Assembly: GCA_946478975.1 (NCBI GenBank) | Contig: CAMLEO010000151.1 | Span: forward strand, 1-16,229 | Length of the DNA: 16,229 bases | Source of the DNA: an uncultured Steroidobacter sp. | GTDB taxonomy: Bacteria; Pseudomonadota; Gammaproteobacteria; Steroidobacterales; Steroidobacteraceae | Direction of reading: 5' to 3' | Shown: piece by piece, positions 6,526-14,915 of the stretch | Numbering within the stretch: position 1 is the stretch's first letter | How the letters are laid out: each line of letters begins with the position of its first letter | The notes under the pieces: generated by a model | Told to the model about the DNA's origin: nothing | The model's database searches: none | What the model saw: the letters and a program-made list of their open reading frames with translations, nothing else | Translations under genes and position numbers: made by a program

Positions 6526-7998
6526 ATGAACAAACGCCAGCGCTATTACACCAAGGCCAACAGCAACACCATACTCGGGGTGGTTTCGACCGGCATGTCG
6601 GTCGTGCTGTCCGCCGCGATCATGCCGCTACTGATCGTGCGCTTCGGCGCCGACAACTGGGCGCGGTACGCGTTTTTTCTGTTGTATGTGGCGGTCCTGA
6701 CCTTCGTCGAATCGGCGTTGCAGATGTACTCGCTGCAGAGGACCGCGACCGCGAGTTCGACGCAGACCGACTATCGCTGGACGAAAGACCGGCGGGTGCT
6801 GGCGGTGTTCGGCGGAATGATGTTACTGGGCATCGCGGTCGTCGGCATCAATGAAGCTGTCGGGCTCACCCAGGACCTGGACCTGCGCCACCTGCTGATC
6901 CTGGCGTTCGTCAACGTGTTCCCGCGCGGTGTGTCTTCGGTGGTGAAGGGAACGATGCTCGGGCTCGATAGCCAGGCTCGCTACTACGTCACCTCGACGC
7001 TGCTGAATCTCGGCCGGCCGTTGTTCCTGCTGCTGGCTCTGCTGCTGTTCGAACCGGGCGTGGTGACGCTGGTGGTTCTGTATGTGACTTTCAGTTTCCT
7101 CGAGATGAGCGCGTATCTGCTGTTGGGATCATCGCGCCAGCAGCCTCGCCCGGCGGCGGGCGCTCGCGAGGACATCGACGCCAATCTGCTCGGCTCGCTG
7201 CTGGTATCGAACGGCCTGTCGGTCATTGCGGTGAACCTGGACAAGATCCTGGTGTTCGTGGCATCGAGCCTGGCACTGGCGGGCGAGTACACGTTCGCTT
7301 CGACGGTGGCAGGCCTGCTGTATATGTTCGTCAACGCCGCCATTGCCGCCTTCGGTCCCAAGTTCAAGGAACTGTTCCTGCACGGCGAGCAGCAGCCGAT
7401 GCGTCTGCACCTCTACGGAATCTCTTTTATCAACAACGTGGTGGTGCTCCTGGCGATCGCGGGCTTTTATTTCGTTGGCGACTACCTGTTGCAGGCGATG
7501 TCCTCGAACCTGGACCGCGTCAACGTGATGAACACTTTCATGATCCTGGCGGCTGCGTGCCTGCTCAGCAGCAATCTCTGGATCCCCGGTATGGTCGCGA
7601 CATCCACCGGGCGTGCATCGTTCAATGTGAAAACGAACCTGCTGTTCGTGGTTGCGTACCTGGTAGTGTTTTATTTCTTCACGCGCGGCATGGGGCAGGG
7701 GGCGTTCGCCATCTCGATGCTGTGGTCGGCGCTGTTCACCACTGCCCTTGGCATGCTGTATTTCAAGCTCACCATCTTTGCGCTCAGCCTGACGCGTTAC
7801 CTGCTGATATCGGTGCTGCTGCCGCTGGTGCTGGTGGGCCTGGCGGTCGCGCCGCTGTGGGTGCTGGATGCGCGATTCAAACTGCTGTGGGTCAATATCG
7901 GTTACTTGTCTGTGATCGGCATGCTGGGCGCGCTCGCCTGGATCCGGGCCTCTGCTGCGATCGAGCTGCGCTTTCGCGGCTTGCTAGTGAAACCATGA
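6526..7998 (+). CDS. wzx: Wzx-type polysaccharide flippase (MOP superfamily)
   Basis: This 490-residue polytopic inner-membrane protein has about 12-14 hydrophobic segments spread evenly over its length, the usual size and layout of O-antigen/repeat-unit flippases. The N-terminal region (NSNTILGVVSTGMSVVLSA, then AIMPLLIVRFGADNWARYAF) has the TM1-TM2 pattern of Wzx/RfbX proteins, where helix 2 ends in a R/K-F-G-x-x-x-(W/F)-(G/A)-x-Y motif. A mid-protein segment with VSNGLSVIAVNLDKILVF is the matching start of the second half-repeat. By family knowledge it moves undecaprenyl-diphosphate-linked repeat units across the inner membrane. No strong Shine-Dalgarno precedes the ATG; a hairpin lies 17 bases upstream. 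The stop overlaps the next start by four bases (ATGA), which suggests translational coupling with the second flippase-like protein. Confidence 0.85.
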   Translation: MNKRQRYYTKANSNTILGVVSTGMSVVLSAAIMPLLIVRFGADNWARYAFFLLYVAVLTFVESALQMYSLQRTATASSTQTDYRWTKDRRVLAVFGGMMLLGIAVVGINEAVGLTQDLDLRHLLILAFVNVFPRGVSSVVKGTMLGLDSQARYYVTSTLLNLGRPLFLLLALLLFEPGVVTLVVLYVTFSFLEMSAYLLLGSSRQQPRPAAGAREDIDANLLGSLLVSNGLSVIAVNLDKILVFVASSLALAGEYTFASTVAGLLYMFVNAAIAAFGPKFKELFLHGEQQPMRLHLYGISFINNVVVLLAIAGFYFVGDYLLQAMSSNLDRVNVMNTFMILAAACLLSSNLWIPGMVATSTGRASFNVKTNLLFVVAYLVVFYFFTRGMGQGAFAISMLWSALFTTALGMLYFKLTIFALSLTRYLLISVLLPLVLVGLAVAPLWVLDARFKLLWVNIGYLSVIGMLGALAWIRASAAIELRFRGLLVKP

Positions 7999-8966
7999 AG
8001 TACGTGAGAAATATTCTCTTGCTGGTCGTGGTGTGCCTGGCGCTGCACTACTTCCACATCGTCGATTTCCGTCAGTTGGCCGCGCTCGACCCCTCGGTGG
8101 TCCTGCGCACGCTGGTGCCGTGCACGCTGCTGCTGCTGGCGGTCAATTCGCTGGCGGCGGTGCGCTGGGTATTGATCGTGAATCGTTTCCTGGGCACGCG
8201 CATCGAAGTGATGGCGGGCATGGCGCTGACCTTCAAGTCGGGCCTGTTTTCTTATTTCCTCCCCGGCCAGATCGGAAGCGAGGTGAGCCGCGTCATCCTC
8301 GCCGCCCGCGGTGGCTCGCCCGATGATCTGAATCATGCGGTCTCCGCGGCAATCATCGATCGGGCGGTGGCGCTGGTGTCGCAACTGATCATGGCGGGGC
8401 TGTTCCTGGCATACGCGCTGCTGCCTCGCCAATACGGCCCGGGCACCGTCGTGTTGGTTCTGGGTGCGGGGCTGCTGCTGTCGGTGGTGCTCCTGCTGAT
8501 CGGCAACATGGTGCTGAAGTCGGCCGTGTTCGCGTTCAAGTCGAACCGCTACGTCGACTACGTCGGCAACATCCTCAAGATGGTGAAGACCTTCGTGATC
8601 GCACAGCCCGCGTTCTGTAGTGTGACGCTGCTGTGCTCGATGGTGCTGAACCTGGTGGTTGCGTACGTCATCTATCTGATCGTCAGCCGCATCATCCATC
8701 CGATGGATTTTTCCACCGTAGCACTGATGTCGCTGGTCTCCAATCTATCCTCGGTGATTCCGATCACGCCAGGCGGCGTCGGTATTTCCGAGATGGTGTT
8801 TCGCGAGACAGGCGCGCTCGTCGAGAACTTTTCAGTCGCCAATCTCGCCGGCGGCTACATTCTGTTCCGGTTGTTGAATATCGGTTCGTTCATCGCCGGC
8901 ATGCTGCTGCTGGGTATCGCCCGGCTCGGCGCGCAGGCTCGTAAACCCACTACGGTAACTCTGTAA
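7995..8966 (+). CDS. UPF0104 / TIGR00374 flippase-like integral membrane protein
   Basis: This 323-residue membrane protein belongs to the family of lysylphosphatidylglycerol-synthase transmembrane domains and AglD-like proteins. It has about eight hydrophobic segments. The family hallmarks are present: SYFLPGQIGSEVSRVILAAR (86-105), a helix with AIIDRAVALVSQ, and IPITPGGVGISEMVF (255-269) near the C-terminus. The soluble acyltransferase domain of MprF is absent. Members are found in polysaccharide and isoprenoid-sugar pathways; roles in lipid-linked sugar transport have been proposed, but this one's substrate is unknown. The ATG at 7995 overlaps the Wzx stop by four bases and starts right at a membrane segment. 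The frame is open further upstream to 7557, but that part only shadows wzx. Confidence 0.85.
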   Translation: MKYVRNILLLVVVCLALHYFHIVDFRQLAALDPSVVLRTLVPCTLLLLAVNSLAAVRWVLIVNRFLGTRIEVMAGMALTFKSGLFSYFLPGQIGSEVSRVILAARGGSPDDLNHAVSAAIIDRAVALVSQLIMAGLFLAYALLPRQYGPGTVVLVLGAGLLLSVVLLLIGNMVLKSAVFAFKSNRYVDYVGNILKMVKTFVIAQPAFCSVTLLCSMVLNLVVAYVIYLIVSRIIHPMDFSTVALMSLVSNLSSVIPITPGGVGISEMVFRETGALVENFSVANLAGGYILFRLLNIGSFIAGMLLLGIARLGAQARKPTTVTL

Positions 8967-8983
8967 GGAACGCGGACATAACG

Positions 8984-9661
8984 ATGAGAAATCTGGCCAA
9001 AAAGCTCGCGTCGCTGGTGCCGATCAATGTTTATCAGCGCCTGCTGGCGTATTCAATTACTCGCAATCAGTATCCCGCCGTAGGCACGGTGCGTGAATTT
9101 CCGGTGCGCGAGCAATTGTGGGACGAGGCGCTCAAACTCGCCGGCAGCCCAGGCCAGATCACCTTCGTCGAGTTCGGCGTGCACCAGGGCTACTCGATCA
9201 AATATTTCGCCAGTCACAACTCGCATCCTGATTCGAAATTCATCGGCCTGGACAGCTTCGAGGGGCTGCCGGAGGACTGGGACCTGATTCCCAAGGGAAC
9301 ATTCGACGTCAACGGGGTGGCGCCGTCGGTCGATGATTCCCGCGTAGCCTTCATCAAGGGCTGGTTCCAGGACACCAGTCATCTGCTGCTGGATCGTATC
9401 GACCCGGCGAAGTCGGGCGAACTCATCGTGCACTATGACGCTGATTTGTACTCGTCCACGCTGTTCGCGCTGTCACAGATCGATACGTTCGGCAAACCTT
9501 ATCTCGCGATCTTCGACGAATTCACCGGTCACGAAGTGCGGGCGCTCTACAACTATGCGCAGAGCTTCAACGCGGACGTGACCATCCTGGCCAAGACCAT
9601 GTTGTGGTCGCAGCCCCGCGTGGTGCTGTGCCGGATCGCTCCGCGTCCACGGCGGTCCTGA
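8984..9661 (+). CDS. TylF/MycF-like class I SAM-dependent O-methyltransferase
   Basis: This 225-residue soluble protein is of the TylF/MycF type, a family that methylates sugar hydroxyls in macrolide biosynthesis and is also common in polysaccharide clusters. The SAM-binding glycine motif is FVEFGVHQGYSIKYFA (61-76). The acidic residue that binds the ribose is D90 in FIGLDSFEGLPEDW (86-99), a strong family signature. Later acidic motifs, HYDADLYSSTL (150-160) and AIFDEF (175-180), are where the family's metal-binding aspartates lie. It probably puts a methyl group on a sugar of the repeat unit; the position is unknown. The start ATG has AAGGAA at 8965-8970, 13 bases away. It lies 17 bases after the flippase-like gene. 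Confidence 0.86.
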   Translation: MRNLAKKLASLVPINVYQRLLAYSITRNQYPAVGTVREFPVREQLWDEALKLAGSPGQITFVEFGVHQGYSIKYFASHNSHPDSKFIGLDSFEGLPEDWDLIPKGTFDVNGVAPSVDDSRVAFIKGWFQDTSHLLLDRIDPAKSGELIVHYDADLYSSTLFALSQIDTFGKPYLAIFDEFTGHEVRALYNYAQSFNADVTILAKTMLWSQPRVVLCRIAPRPRRS

Positions 9662-9672
9662 TCTTGAACGGC

Positions 9673-10812
9673 ATGCTGCAAGCACTGTCGGATCCGAAGC
9701 ACTCACGCTGGGCAATCGCGGCGTGCGGCCTGTTGTTTTTCATCGCCTATCTGCTCGGTGCCGACTTTGGCAAGTTCGCGCCGGATTATTTCGAGGCGCA
9801 TTCGCTGACGATGGCGCACCTGCATCGCGATGGCAATTTTCTGGAACTGCTGCGGACCATTCCGAACAGCGCGTCGGGCGTGCTGCCGCTGTGGCTGTAC
9901 GGTTTCGTCAGTGGATTTGCAGTCCACAAGGCGTTGTCGCTGTGCGTGTTCATCGCGGTCATCGCAGTCGTCTGGCGCGGCTCGCGCATGGATGAGTACG
10001 GTCGACTCTTCGTGCTGGCGTTGCTGGTGTCGCCGATGATGATGTCGGCAACGGCCTGGGTGCTGCCGGAAGTGTTTGCCTTGCTGACGGTGTTGATGGT
10101 GTGCGTACTCAGTCGCGACCATCCGTGGTTCGCCGTGGCAATTTCACCGCTGGTGCCGTTGAGCCGCCAGACATTCATCGCGCTGCTGGGCGGCCGCTTG
10201 TTTTTCTGGCCCAAGAACCTGGTCGCGTATGTCGCATCCGTCGTGGTCGCGGCGTTCGCGCTCGCTGCACTGGTCCTGGTGTGGGGCGGCCCTGTGCCGC
10301 CGAACCTGGCCAAGGTGCACATGACGCCGAGCGTGAAGTCGCCCATCATGGCGCTGCTGATCTTTTGTTTGTATTTCGTTTATCACAACGTGCGCAGCCT
10401 GCGCGACGCGCCGCTGAACGTCACCCGTTTGTCGATCGCGGTGGCGGCGGCGGTGGCGCTGGTCTGGATCAATTTACAGCAACCGCCCTTGCTGGGCGGC
10501 GGCTATATCTTCTCGCGCCTGGAAGGGCGCAGCGCGCTGCTTGCGGGAATGTTCGAAGCCGGGCTGCTGACGCTGTTCTTTTATCAGACGCGTCTCAACA
10601 CCATCGTGTTTTTCGTGCTGGCAGCGCTGTCGTTCGCGACCACGAATTTCATGTTCCTGAAGTACGTGGATTTCTACTTTTTTGCGTTCCTTGGGTATGC
10701 ACTGGCGGACATCGACGCATCCTTTCGCGAGGTATTTGTCGACTATGCGCGGTCCTGCTTCGTGTTCCAGTTGTTCTCCCTGACCACGGCTTTCGTTTTT
10801 TATGTCCTGTGA
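9673..10812 (+). CDS. Polytopic membrane protein, possible GT-C glycosyltransferase or second polymerase candidate
   Basis: This 379-residue integral membrane protein has about nine or ten hydrophobic segments. TM1 is at about 13-29. It is followed by a first extracytoplasmic loop with acidic residues (GADFGKFAPDYFEAHS, 29-44) and then short helices, a layout seen in GT-C glycosyltransferases that use polyprenyl-phosphate sugars. PLSRQTF (162-168) and the Phe/Tyr-rich C-terminal helices (KYVDFYFFAFLGYAL) are other distinctive stretches. I do not recognise a named family. The options are a GT-C transferase that decorates the polymer in the periplasm, or a Wzy polymerase. The ATG at 9673 is chosen because it is the first ATG after the methyltransferase stop at 9661. 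A GTG at 9604 in the same frame would overlap that gene by 58 bases, and a TTG at 9664 is also possible. Confidence 0.7.
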   Translation: MLQALSDPKHSRWAIAACGLLFFIAYLLGADFGKFAPDYFEAHSLTMAHLHRDGNFLELLRTIPNSASGVLPLWLYGFVSGFAVHKALSLCVFIAVIAVVWRGSRMDEYGRLFVLALLVSPMMMSATAWVLPEVFALLTVLMVCVLSRDHPWFAVAISPLVPLSRQTFIALLGGRLFFWPKNLVAYVASVVVAAFALAALVLVWGGPVPPNLAKVHMTPSVKSPIMALLIFCLYFVYHNVRSLRDAPLNVTRLSIAVAAAVALVWINLQQPPLLGGGYIFSRLEGRSALLAGMFEAGLLTLFFYQTRLNTIVFFVLAALSFATTNFMFLKYVDFYFFAFLGYALADIDASFREVFVDYARSCFVFQLFSLTTAFVFYVL

Positions 10813-10854
10813 CGCGAGGCGCCCCAAGGGTGATCGTGGCCGAGTAATCTCCTC

Positions 10855-11901
10855 ATGAAGACCGTTCGAATTCTGATCGTAAAACACGGTGCGCTCGGCG
10901 ATGTCGTGCGCACGTCCTATTTCGCCGGCGCGCTGAAGCGCAAGTACGGCGAGCGGCTGGAGCTTTGCTGGGTGACGTCGCCGGCGGCGCGCCCCCTGCT
11001 GGCCGACAATCCGCACATCGACCGCCTGGGCGTATCGTTCGCGGACTTTCAGAACGACACCTTCGACATCGTCTATTCACTCGATGACGAGGCGCCCGTG
11101 GTCGACGCTGTCGGCGGGCTGCGGGCGAAGCGCGTGACAGGCGCGATCCGACGGGACGGCAGACTGACGTACTCGCAGGATGCTGCCGAGTGGTTCGACA
11201 TGGGCTTGCTGTCCACATTCGGCAAGCAGCGGGCCGACGAACTGAAGATTCTGAATACCCGCGGGCACGCAGAGATCTTCCAGCGGATCTTTGAAGTCGA
11301 CGCGGTGGAGCCGGAATTCTTCCCAAGCGCTGCGGGCCTGGCGGCAGCCAAGGGCTTCCTGCCGGGTAAAGATCCGCTGGTCGGCATCAACCCTTACGCC
11401 GGCGGGCGCTGGCCGTCGAAGGAGATTCGCGACACCGAACTGCTCGCGCTCGTTACTGCGATCGGCGCAGGGCGAGTATTCTCCCGACCGGTAACCGTGG
11501 TGCTGTTCGGAGCCGGGGACGACCGTCGTCGCAACGAAGCGCTGGCGGCGAAAGTGGCCGCCGGGCAGGTGCGGCAGGAGGTGGTTGTCGCCGACACCGA
11601 CGCCTCGTTGATGACCCTGGCGGGTTATATCTCGAGAATGAGCGCGATGATTTCCAGCGACAGCCTGGCCATGCACCTGGCGATTGCCCAGGGGGTGCCG
11701 ACGCTGGTGTTCTTCGCACCCACCTCGGCCGCGGAGATCGACGCGTTCGGTCGCTGCGAAAAATTGATTTCGCTGGCTCCGGACTATTGCTCGTACGCGA
11801 AAGATTGCGACAACTCGACCATTACCGCGGGCCGTTTGATTGACAAGATTCGCGCGTCGAGCCTTTTCCAACTCACGCGCCCGGAGGCAAGGAACTCATG
11901 A
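10855..11901 (+). CDS. Family 9 glycosyltransferase (heptosyltransferase family)
   Basis: This 348-residue GT-B protein belongs to the family that includes WaaC, WaaF and WaaQ. The N-terminus [19 protein letters not shown] (5-23) is the family hallmark; D16 corresponds to the general-base aspartate. The C-terminal donor domain has [15 protein letters not shown] (177-191) and [19 protein letters not shown] (267-285), ending with [10 protein letters not shown], the nucleotide-heptose binding region. The C-terminal tail has two nearby cysteines, DYCSYAKDC (310-318). It sits directly before the four ADP-heptose biosynthesis genes, so a heptosyltransferase role using ADP-heptose is the most likely reading, although GT9 members can use other donors. 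The ATG follows a 42-base gap and lacks a Shine-Dalgarno sequence. The stop overlaps the gmhA start by four bases. Confidence 0.87.
   Translation: MKTVRILIVKHGALGDVVRTSYFAGALKRKYGERLELCWVTSPAARPLLADNPHIDRLGVSFADFQNDTFDIVYSLDDEAPVVDAVGGLRAKRVTGAIRRDGRLTYSQDAAEWFDMGLLSTFGKQRADELKILNTRGHAEIFQRIFEVDAVEPEFFPSAAGLAAAKGFLPGKDPLVGINPYAGGRWPSKEIRDTELLALVTAIGAGRVFSRPVTVVLFGAGDDRRRNEALAAKVAAGQVRQEVVVADTDASLMTLAGYISRMSAMISSDSLAMHLAIAQGVPTLVFFAPTSAAEIDAFGRCEKLISLAPDYCSYAKDCDNSTITAGRLIDKIRASSLFQLTRPEARNS
11889..11894 (+). promoter_or_regulatory. Ribosome binding site of gmhA
   Basis: AAGGAA lies three bases before the ATG at 11898 and six before the second, adjacent ATG at 11901. The spacing favours 11901 as the actual initiator, although 11898 gives the stop/start overlap with the preceding gene. 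Confidence 0.55.
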
Positions 11902-12467
11902 TGTCGTTGTTCTCGAGTAATTTGCGTGAACACCTGGATTTGTTTGCTACGCTGGAGTCGCTGGACGGCGACGTCGAGCGCGCCTGCGCAGCCGTGGCCG
12001 CCAGTTTGAAAGCGGGTGGCAAACTGCTGGTCTGCGGCAACGGCGGCTCCGCCTCCGACAGCCAGCACATGGCCGCGGAGTTCACCGGCCGCTTTATCAA
12101 AGATCGCCCGCCGATAGCCGCGATTGCCTTGTCCACCGACACTTCCGCGCTGACCTGCATCAGCAACGACTATTCCTTCGCCGAAGTTTTCAGCCGGCAG
12201 GTACACGCGCTGGGACGCCCGGGAGACTGCCTGATCGGTATCTCCACGTCAGGTAATTCCGAGAATGTTCTCAAAGCGGTCGATGCAGCCAATGGCATCG
12301 GCATGACCACGATCGGCCTGCTGGGCAGGGACGGCGGCAAGCTCGCGCCCCGTTGCAAACACAACATCGTCGTTCCAAGTCAGACGACCGCGCGCATCCA
12401 GGAAGCTCACATCCTCATCGTGCACACGATGTGTGGTGCTGTCGAAAACGCGCTTGGCCTGGTGTGA
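11898..12467 (+). CDS. gmhA: Phosphoheptose isomerase GmhA (sedoheptulose 7-phosphate isomerase)
   Basis: This 189-residue cytoplasmic SIS-domain enzyme converts sedoheptulose 7-phosphate to D-glycero-D-manno-heptose 7-phosphate, the first step of ADP-heptose synthesis. The phosphate-binding loop is [17 protein letters not shown] (46-62), and a second serine-rich loop is [10 protein letters not shown] (115-124). E61 and H176 (in ILIVHTMCG) line up with the catalytic Glu65 and His180 of the E. coli enzyme, with identical spacing between the two. The length matches the family (about 190). Two ATGs are adjacent at the start (11898 and 11901). It overlaps the GT9 gene by four bases and is followed 11 bases later by hldE, so the two are almost certainly co-expressed. 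Confidence 0.96.
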   Translation: MMSLFSSNLREHLDLFATLESLDGDVERACAAVAASLKAGGKLLVCGNGGSASDSQHMAAEFTGRFIKDRPPIAAIALSTDTSALTCISNDYSFAEVFSRQVHALGRPGDCLIGISTSGNSENVLKAVDAANGIGMTTIGLLGRDGGKLAPRCKHNIVVPSQTTARIQEAHILIVHTMCGAVENALGLV

Positions 12468-12470
12468 GGA
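12466..12470 (+). promoter_or_regulatory. Ribosome binding site of hldE
   Basis: GAGGA overlaps the gmhA stop codon and lies eight bases before the ATG at 12479. It fixes the hldE start there rather than at an in-frame ATG at 12353 inside gmhA. Confidence 0.7.
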
Positions 12471-12478
12471 ATCGCACA

Positions 12479-13927
12479 ATGCTCGAGTTTTATTCAAGGC
12501 TCTCGCTCGACCCACGCGGCTTCGAGCCCTCGCGGCTGCTGGTCGTAGGCGATGTGATGCTGGACCGTTACTGGCACGGCTCGACGTCTCGCATTTCACC
12601 CGAAGCTCCGGTGCCGGTCGTCAGCATCGATGACGAGGAAGCACGTGTGGGCGGTGCCGGCAACGTGGCGCTGAACGCCGCGGTGCTGGGTGCCACAGCG
12701 CATTTGCTTGGTTTGGCAGGGCACGATCCGGCCGCGGACGAGATCGAGCGCATGCTCGCGGAGCGCAATGTCTCCTGCACTCTGCAACGAGTCGACGGCA
12801 GCAAGACCATCACCAAGCTGCGCATTCTTTCGCGCCACCAGCAGCTGATTCGCCTGGACTTCGAAGATCATTTCCCGCGCTGGGATTTCGATGCGCTGCT
12901 GCGCTCATATCACCAGCTGCTCGATGGCGTCGACGTCGTCATCCTGTCGGACTATGCCAAGGGAGCGTTGCGTCGCTCCGCCGAACTGGTCAAAGCGGCG
13001 CGCACGCTCGGCAAGAAAGTCATCATCGATCCGAAGGGCACCGATTTCGAGCGCTATCGCGGCGCCACCATCATCACGCCGAACCTGCAGGAGTTCGAGG
13101 CGGTCGTCGGGCGCTGCTCGAGCGATGAGATCATTGTCGAACGAGCCGACCAGTTGCGCCAGTGGCTGGATCTGGAAGCCGTGCTGGTCACGCGCAGTGA
13201 GAAGGGAATGACGCTGGTGGCGAACGGTTTCGAGCCGCTGCATCTGCATACGCGTGCGCACGAGGTTTATGACGTGACCGGCGCGGGCGACACGGTTGTG
13301 GCGACGCTGGGGGCGGCGATCGGGGCCGGTATCGCACTTCCCGACGCGGTCGCTCTATCAAACGTGGCCGCCGGGATCGTGGTCGGAAAACTGGGCACCG
13401 CCACGGTTGCCGTTCCGGAACTGATCAGTGCGCTCAAATCCGAAGGTCGTTCCACGCCGAGCGGCTACTGCGACGAAGAAGAACTGGCGGTGATGATCGC
13501 GGCCGCGAAGGCCAAGGGCGAGCGCGTCGTGATGACCAATGGTTGTTTCGACATGCTGCACCCGGGCCACGTCGATTACCTCGAGCGCGCGCGGGCGCTG
13601 GGTGACCGGCTGGTCGTCGCGGTGAACGATGACGCGTCTGTCCGTCGGCTCAAAGGTCGCGAACGACCTGTCAACGCGTTGCCGTCCCGGGTGCGTATGC
13701 TGCTGGCACTTTCCTGCGTGGACTGGGTGGTGACATTTTCGGAGGACACGCCCGAGCGTCTGTATTGCCGGGTGCTGCCGGATATACTCGTCAAAGGCGG
13801 CGATTACACCGAAGATGCCGTCGCTGGCGGCGAATGCGTCAAGGCCGCGGGCGGGCAGGTGCGAATTCTCGATCTGCTCCAGGGGCATTCCACTACCGAT
13901 TTGATTTCACGCATACGCAGGGGCTAA
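12479..13927 (+). CDS. hldE: Bifunctional heptose 7-phosphate kinase / heptose 1-phosphate adenylyltransferase HldE
   Basis: This 482-residue fused enzyme is close to the E. coli length of 477. The N-terminal ribokinase-like (PfkB) half phosphorylates D-glycero-beta-D-manno-heptose 7-phosphate at C1. It has VVGDVMLDRYWHG near the start, ARVGGAGNVALNAAVLGA in the sugar-binding region, and DVTGAGDT (265-272) with the catalytic base D271. The C-terminal cytidylyltransferase-like half makes ADP-heptose from the 1-phosphate. It has TNGCFDMLHPGHVDYL with the H-x-G-H nucleotide motif at 361-364, RRLKGRERPVN for phosphate binding, and LVKGGDYTEDAVAGGE. Both catalytic halves look intact. The start at 12479 has a good GAGGA at eight bases. 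The stop is two bases from the GTG of hldD, and the products act one after another in the same pathway. Confidence 0.97.
   Translation: MLEFYSRLSLDPRGFEPSRLLVVGDVMLDRYWHGSTSRISPEAPVPVVSIDDEEARVGGAGNVALNAAVLGATAHLLGLAGHDPAADEIERMLAERNVSCTLQRVDGSKTITKLRILSRHQQLIRLDFEDHFPRWDFDALLRSYHQLLDGVDVVILSDYAKGALRRSAELVKAARTLGKKVIIDPKGTDFERYRGATIITPNLQEFEAVVGRCSSDEIIVERADQLRQWLDLEAVLVTRSEKGMTLVANGFEPLHLHTRAHEVYDVTGAGDTVVATLGAAIGAGIALPDAVALSNVAAGIVVGKLGTATVAVPELISALKSEGRSTPSGYCDEEELAVMIAAAKAKGERVVMTNGCFDMLHPGHVDYLERARALGDRLVVAVNDDASVRRLKGRERPVNALPSRVRMLLALSCVDWVVTFSEDTPERLYCRVLPDILVKGGDYTEDAVAGGECVKAAGGQVRILDLLQGHSTTDLISRIRRG
13919..13923 (+). promoter_or_regulatory. Ribosome binding site for the GTG start of hldD
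   Basis: AGGGG at the very end of hldE lies six bases before the GTG at 13930. It supports that non-ATG start over the in-frame upstream extension to 13765. Confidence 0.55.
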
Positions 13928-13929
13928 TC

Positions 13930-14898
13930 GTGATCATCGTCACCGGCGCCGCAGGCATGGTCGGCAGCAACAGCGTTGCGGGGCTCAACGCCCGCGGCAT
14001 TGATCGCATCCTGGCGGTCGACAATCTGAAGAATGGCAAAAAGATGCGCAATCTCGCGGATCTGAACATTCTCGATTACATGGATCGCGATGACTTCCTG
14101 GCGCGCGTGCGTGCCGGGCACGACTTCGGCCCGATCCGCGCGGTGTTTCACAACGGCGCGTGCTCGGCGACCACCGAATGGGATGGCCAATATCTCATGC
14201 GCAACAACTTCGAGTACTCGAAAGAGCTGCTGCACTGGTGCCTGGGCAAGGGCATCCAGTATCTGTATGCGTCGTCGGGCTCGGTTTACGGGCTGGGCGA
14301 ACGCGGCTTCAAGGAAGAGCGTCGCTGCGAAAGCCCGATCAACATGTATGCCTACTCGAAGTTTCAATTCGATCAGTACGTGCGCGGCTTGGGCGGCAGC
14401 TTCGCGTCGCAAGTGGCGGGCTTCCGATATTTCAACGTTTTCGGTCCACGTGAATCTCACAAAGGATCGATGGCGTCGACCGCATTTCACTTCAACAACC
14501 AGGTGGCCGCGACCGGCGTCGCGCGCCTGTTCGTCGGCACCGACGGCTATGGCGACGGCGAGCAGCTGCGTGACTTCGTGTACGTCGAGGACTGCGTCAA
14601 TGTGAACCTGTGGTTCCTCGAAAGGCCGACCAAGAGCGGCATCTTCAACCTGGGCACCGGCCTCGCACGTTCGTTCAACGACATGGCGCGGGCAATCCTC
14701 GCCTGGCACCGGGAGCGATCCGGGCGCGACGGCTCGATCCAGTACATTCCGTTTCCGGATCACCTGCGCGGCAGTTATCAGAGCTATACGCAAGCCGATA
14801 TCACAGCGCTGCGCCAGGCTGGGTACGACGCTGCGTTTCATTCTCTCGAAGCAGGCGTACGCAAGTATCTCGCGTGGCTCAACGCGCAAAGCGTTTGA
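13930..14898 (+). CDS. hldD: ADP-L-glycero-D-manno-heptose 6-epimerase HldD
   Basis: This 322-residue extended short-chain dehydrogenase (E. coli HldD has 310) inverts C6 of ADP-D-glycero-beta-D-manno-heptose to give the L-glycero form used by heptosyltransferases. The Rossmann motif IIVTGAAGMVGSN (2-14) binds NADP. Catalytic residues are visible as S116 in YASSGSVYG (113-121) and Y140-x-x-x-K144 in MYAYSKFQFDQY; the Tyr and Lys have the same numbers as in E. coli. Other family markers are HNGACSATTEWDGQYLMRNN, RYFNVFGPRESHKGSMAST and RDFVYVEDCVNVN. The GTG at 13930 is chosen because it falls immediately before the first strand, two bases after hldE, with AGGGG six bases upstream. The frame extends upstream only inside hldE. 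Confidence 0.96.
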   Translation: MIIVTGAAGMVGSNSVAGLNARGIDRILAVDNLKNGKKMRNLADLNILDYMDRDDFLARVRAGHDFGPIRAVFHNGACSATTEWDGQYLMRNNFEYSKELLHWCLGKGIQYLYASSGSVYGLGERGFKEERRCESPINMYAYSKFQFDQYVRGLGGSFASQVAGFRYFNVFGPRESHKGSMASTAFHFNNQVAATGVARLFVGTDGYGDGEQLRDFVYVEDCVNVNLWFLERPTKSGIFNLGTGLARSFNDMARAILAWHRERSGRDGSIQYIPFPDHLRGSYQSYTQADITALRQAGYDAAFHSLEAGVRKYLAWLNAQSV

Positions 14899-14915
14899 GT
14901 GCGGGACTTGTGCTG

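Noticed and set aside
7557..7994. In-frame upstream extension of the UPF0104 gene
   Set aside because: It lies wholly inside wzx and its translation is not membrane-like. The ATG at 7995 overlaps the wzx stop and begins at a hydrophobic helix.
10813..10854. Possible regulatory gap before the GT9 gene, including a five-codon GTG frame at 10830-10847
   Set aside because: No hairpin with a T-run, no promoter-like pair of hexamers and no proper ribosome binding site spacing for the mini-frame; chance occurrence is likely.
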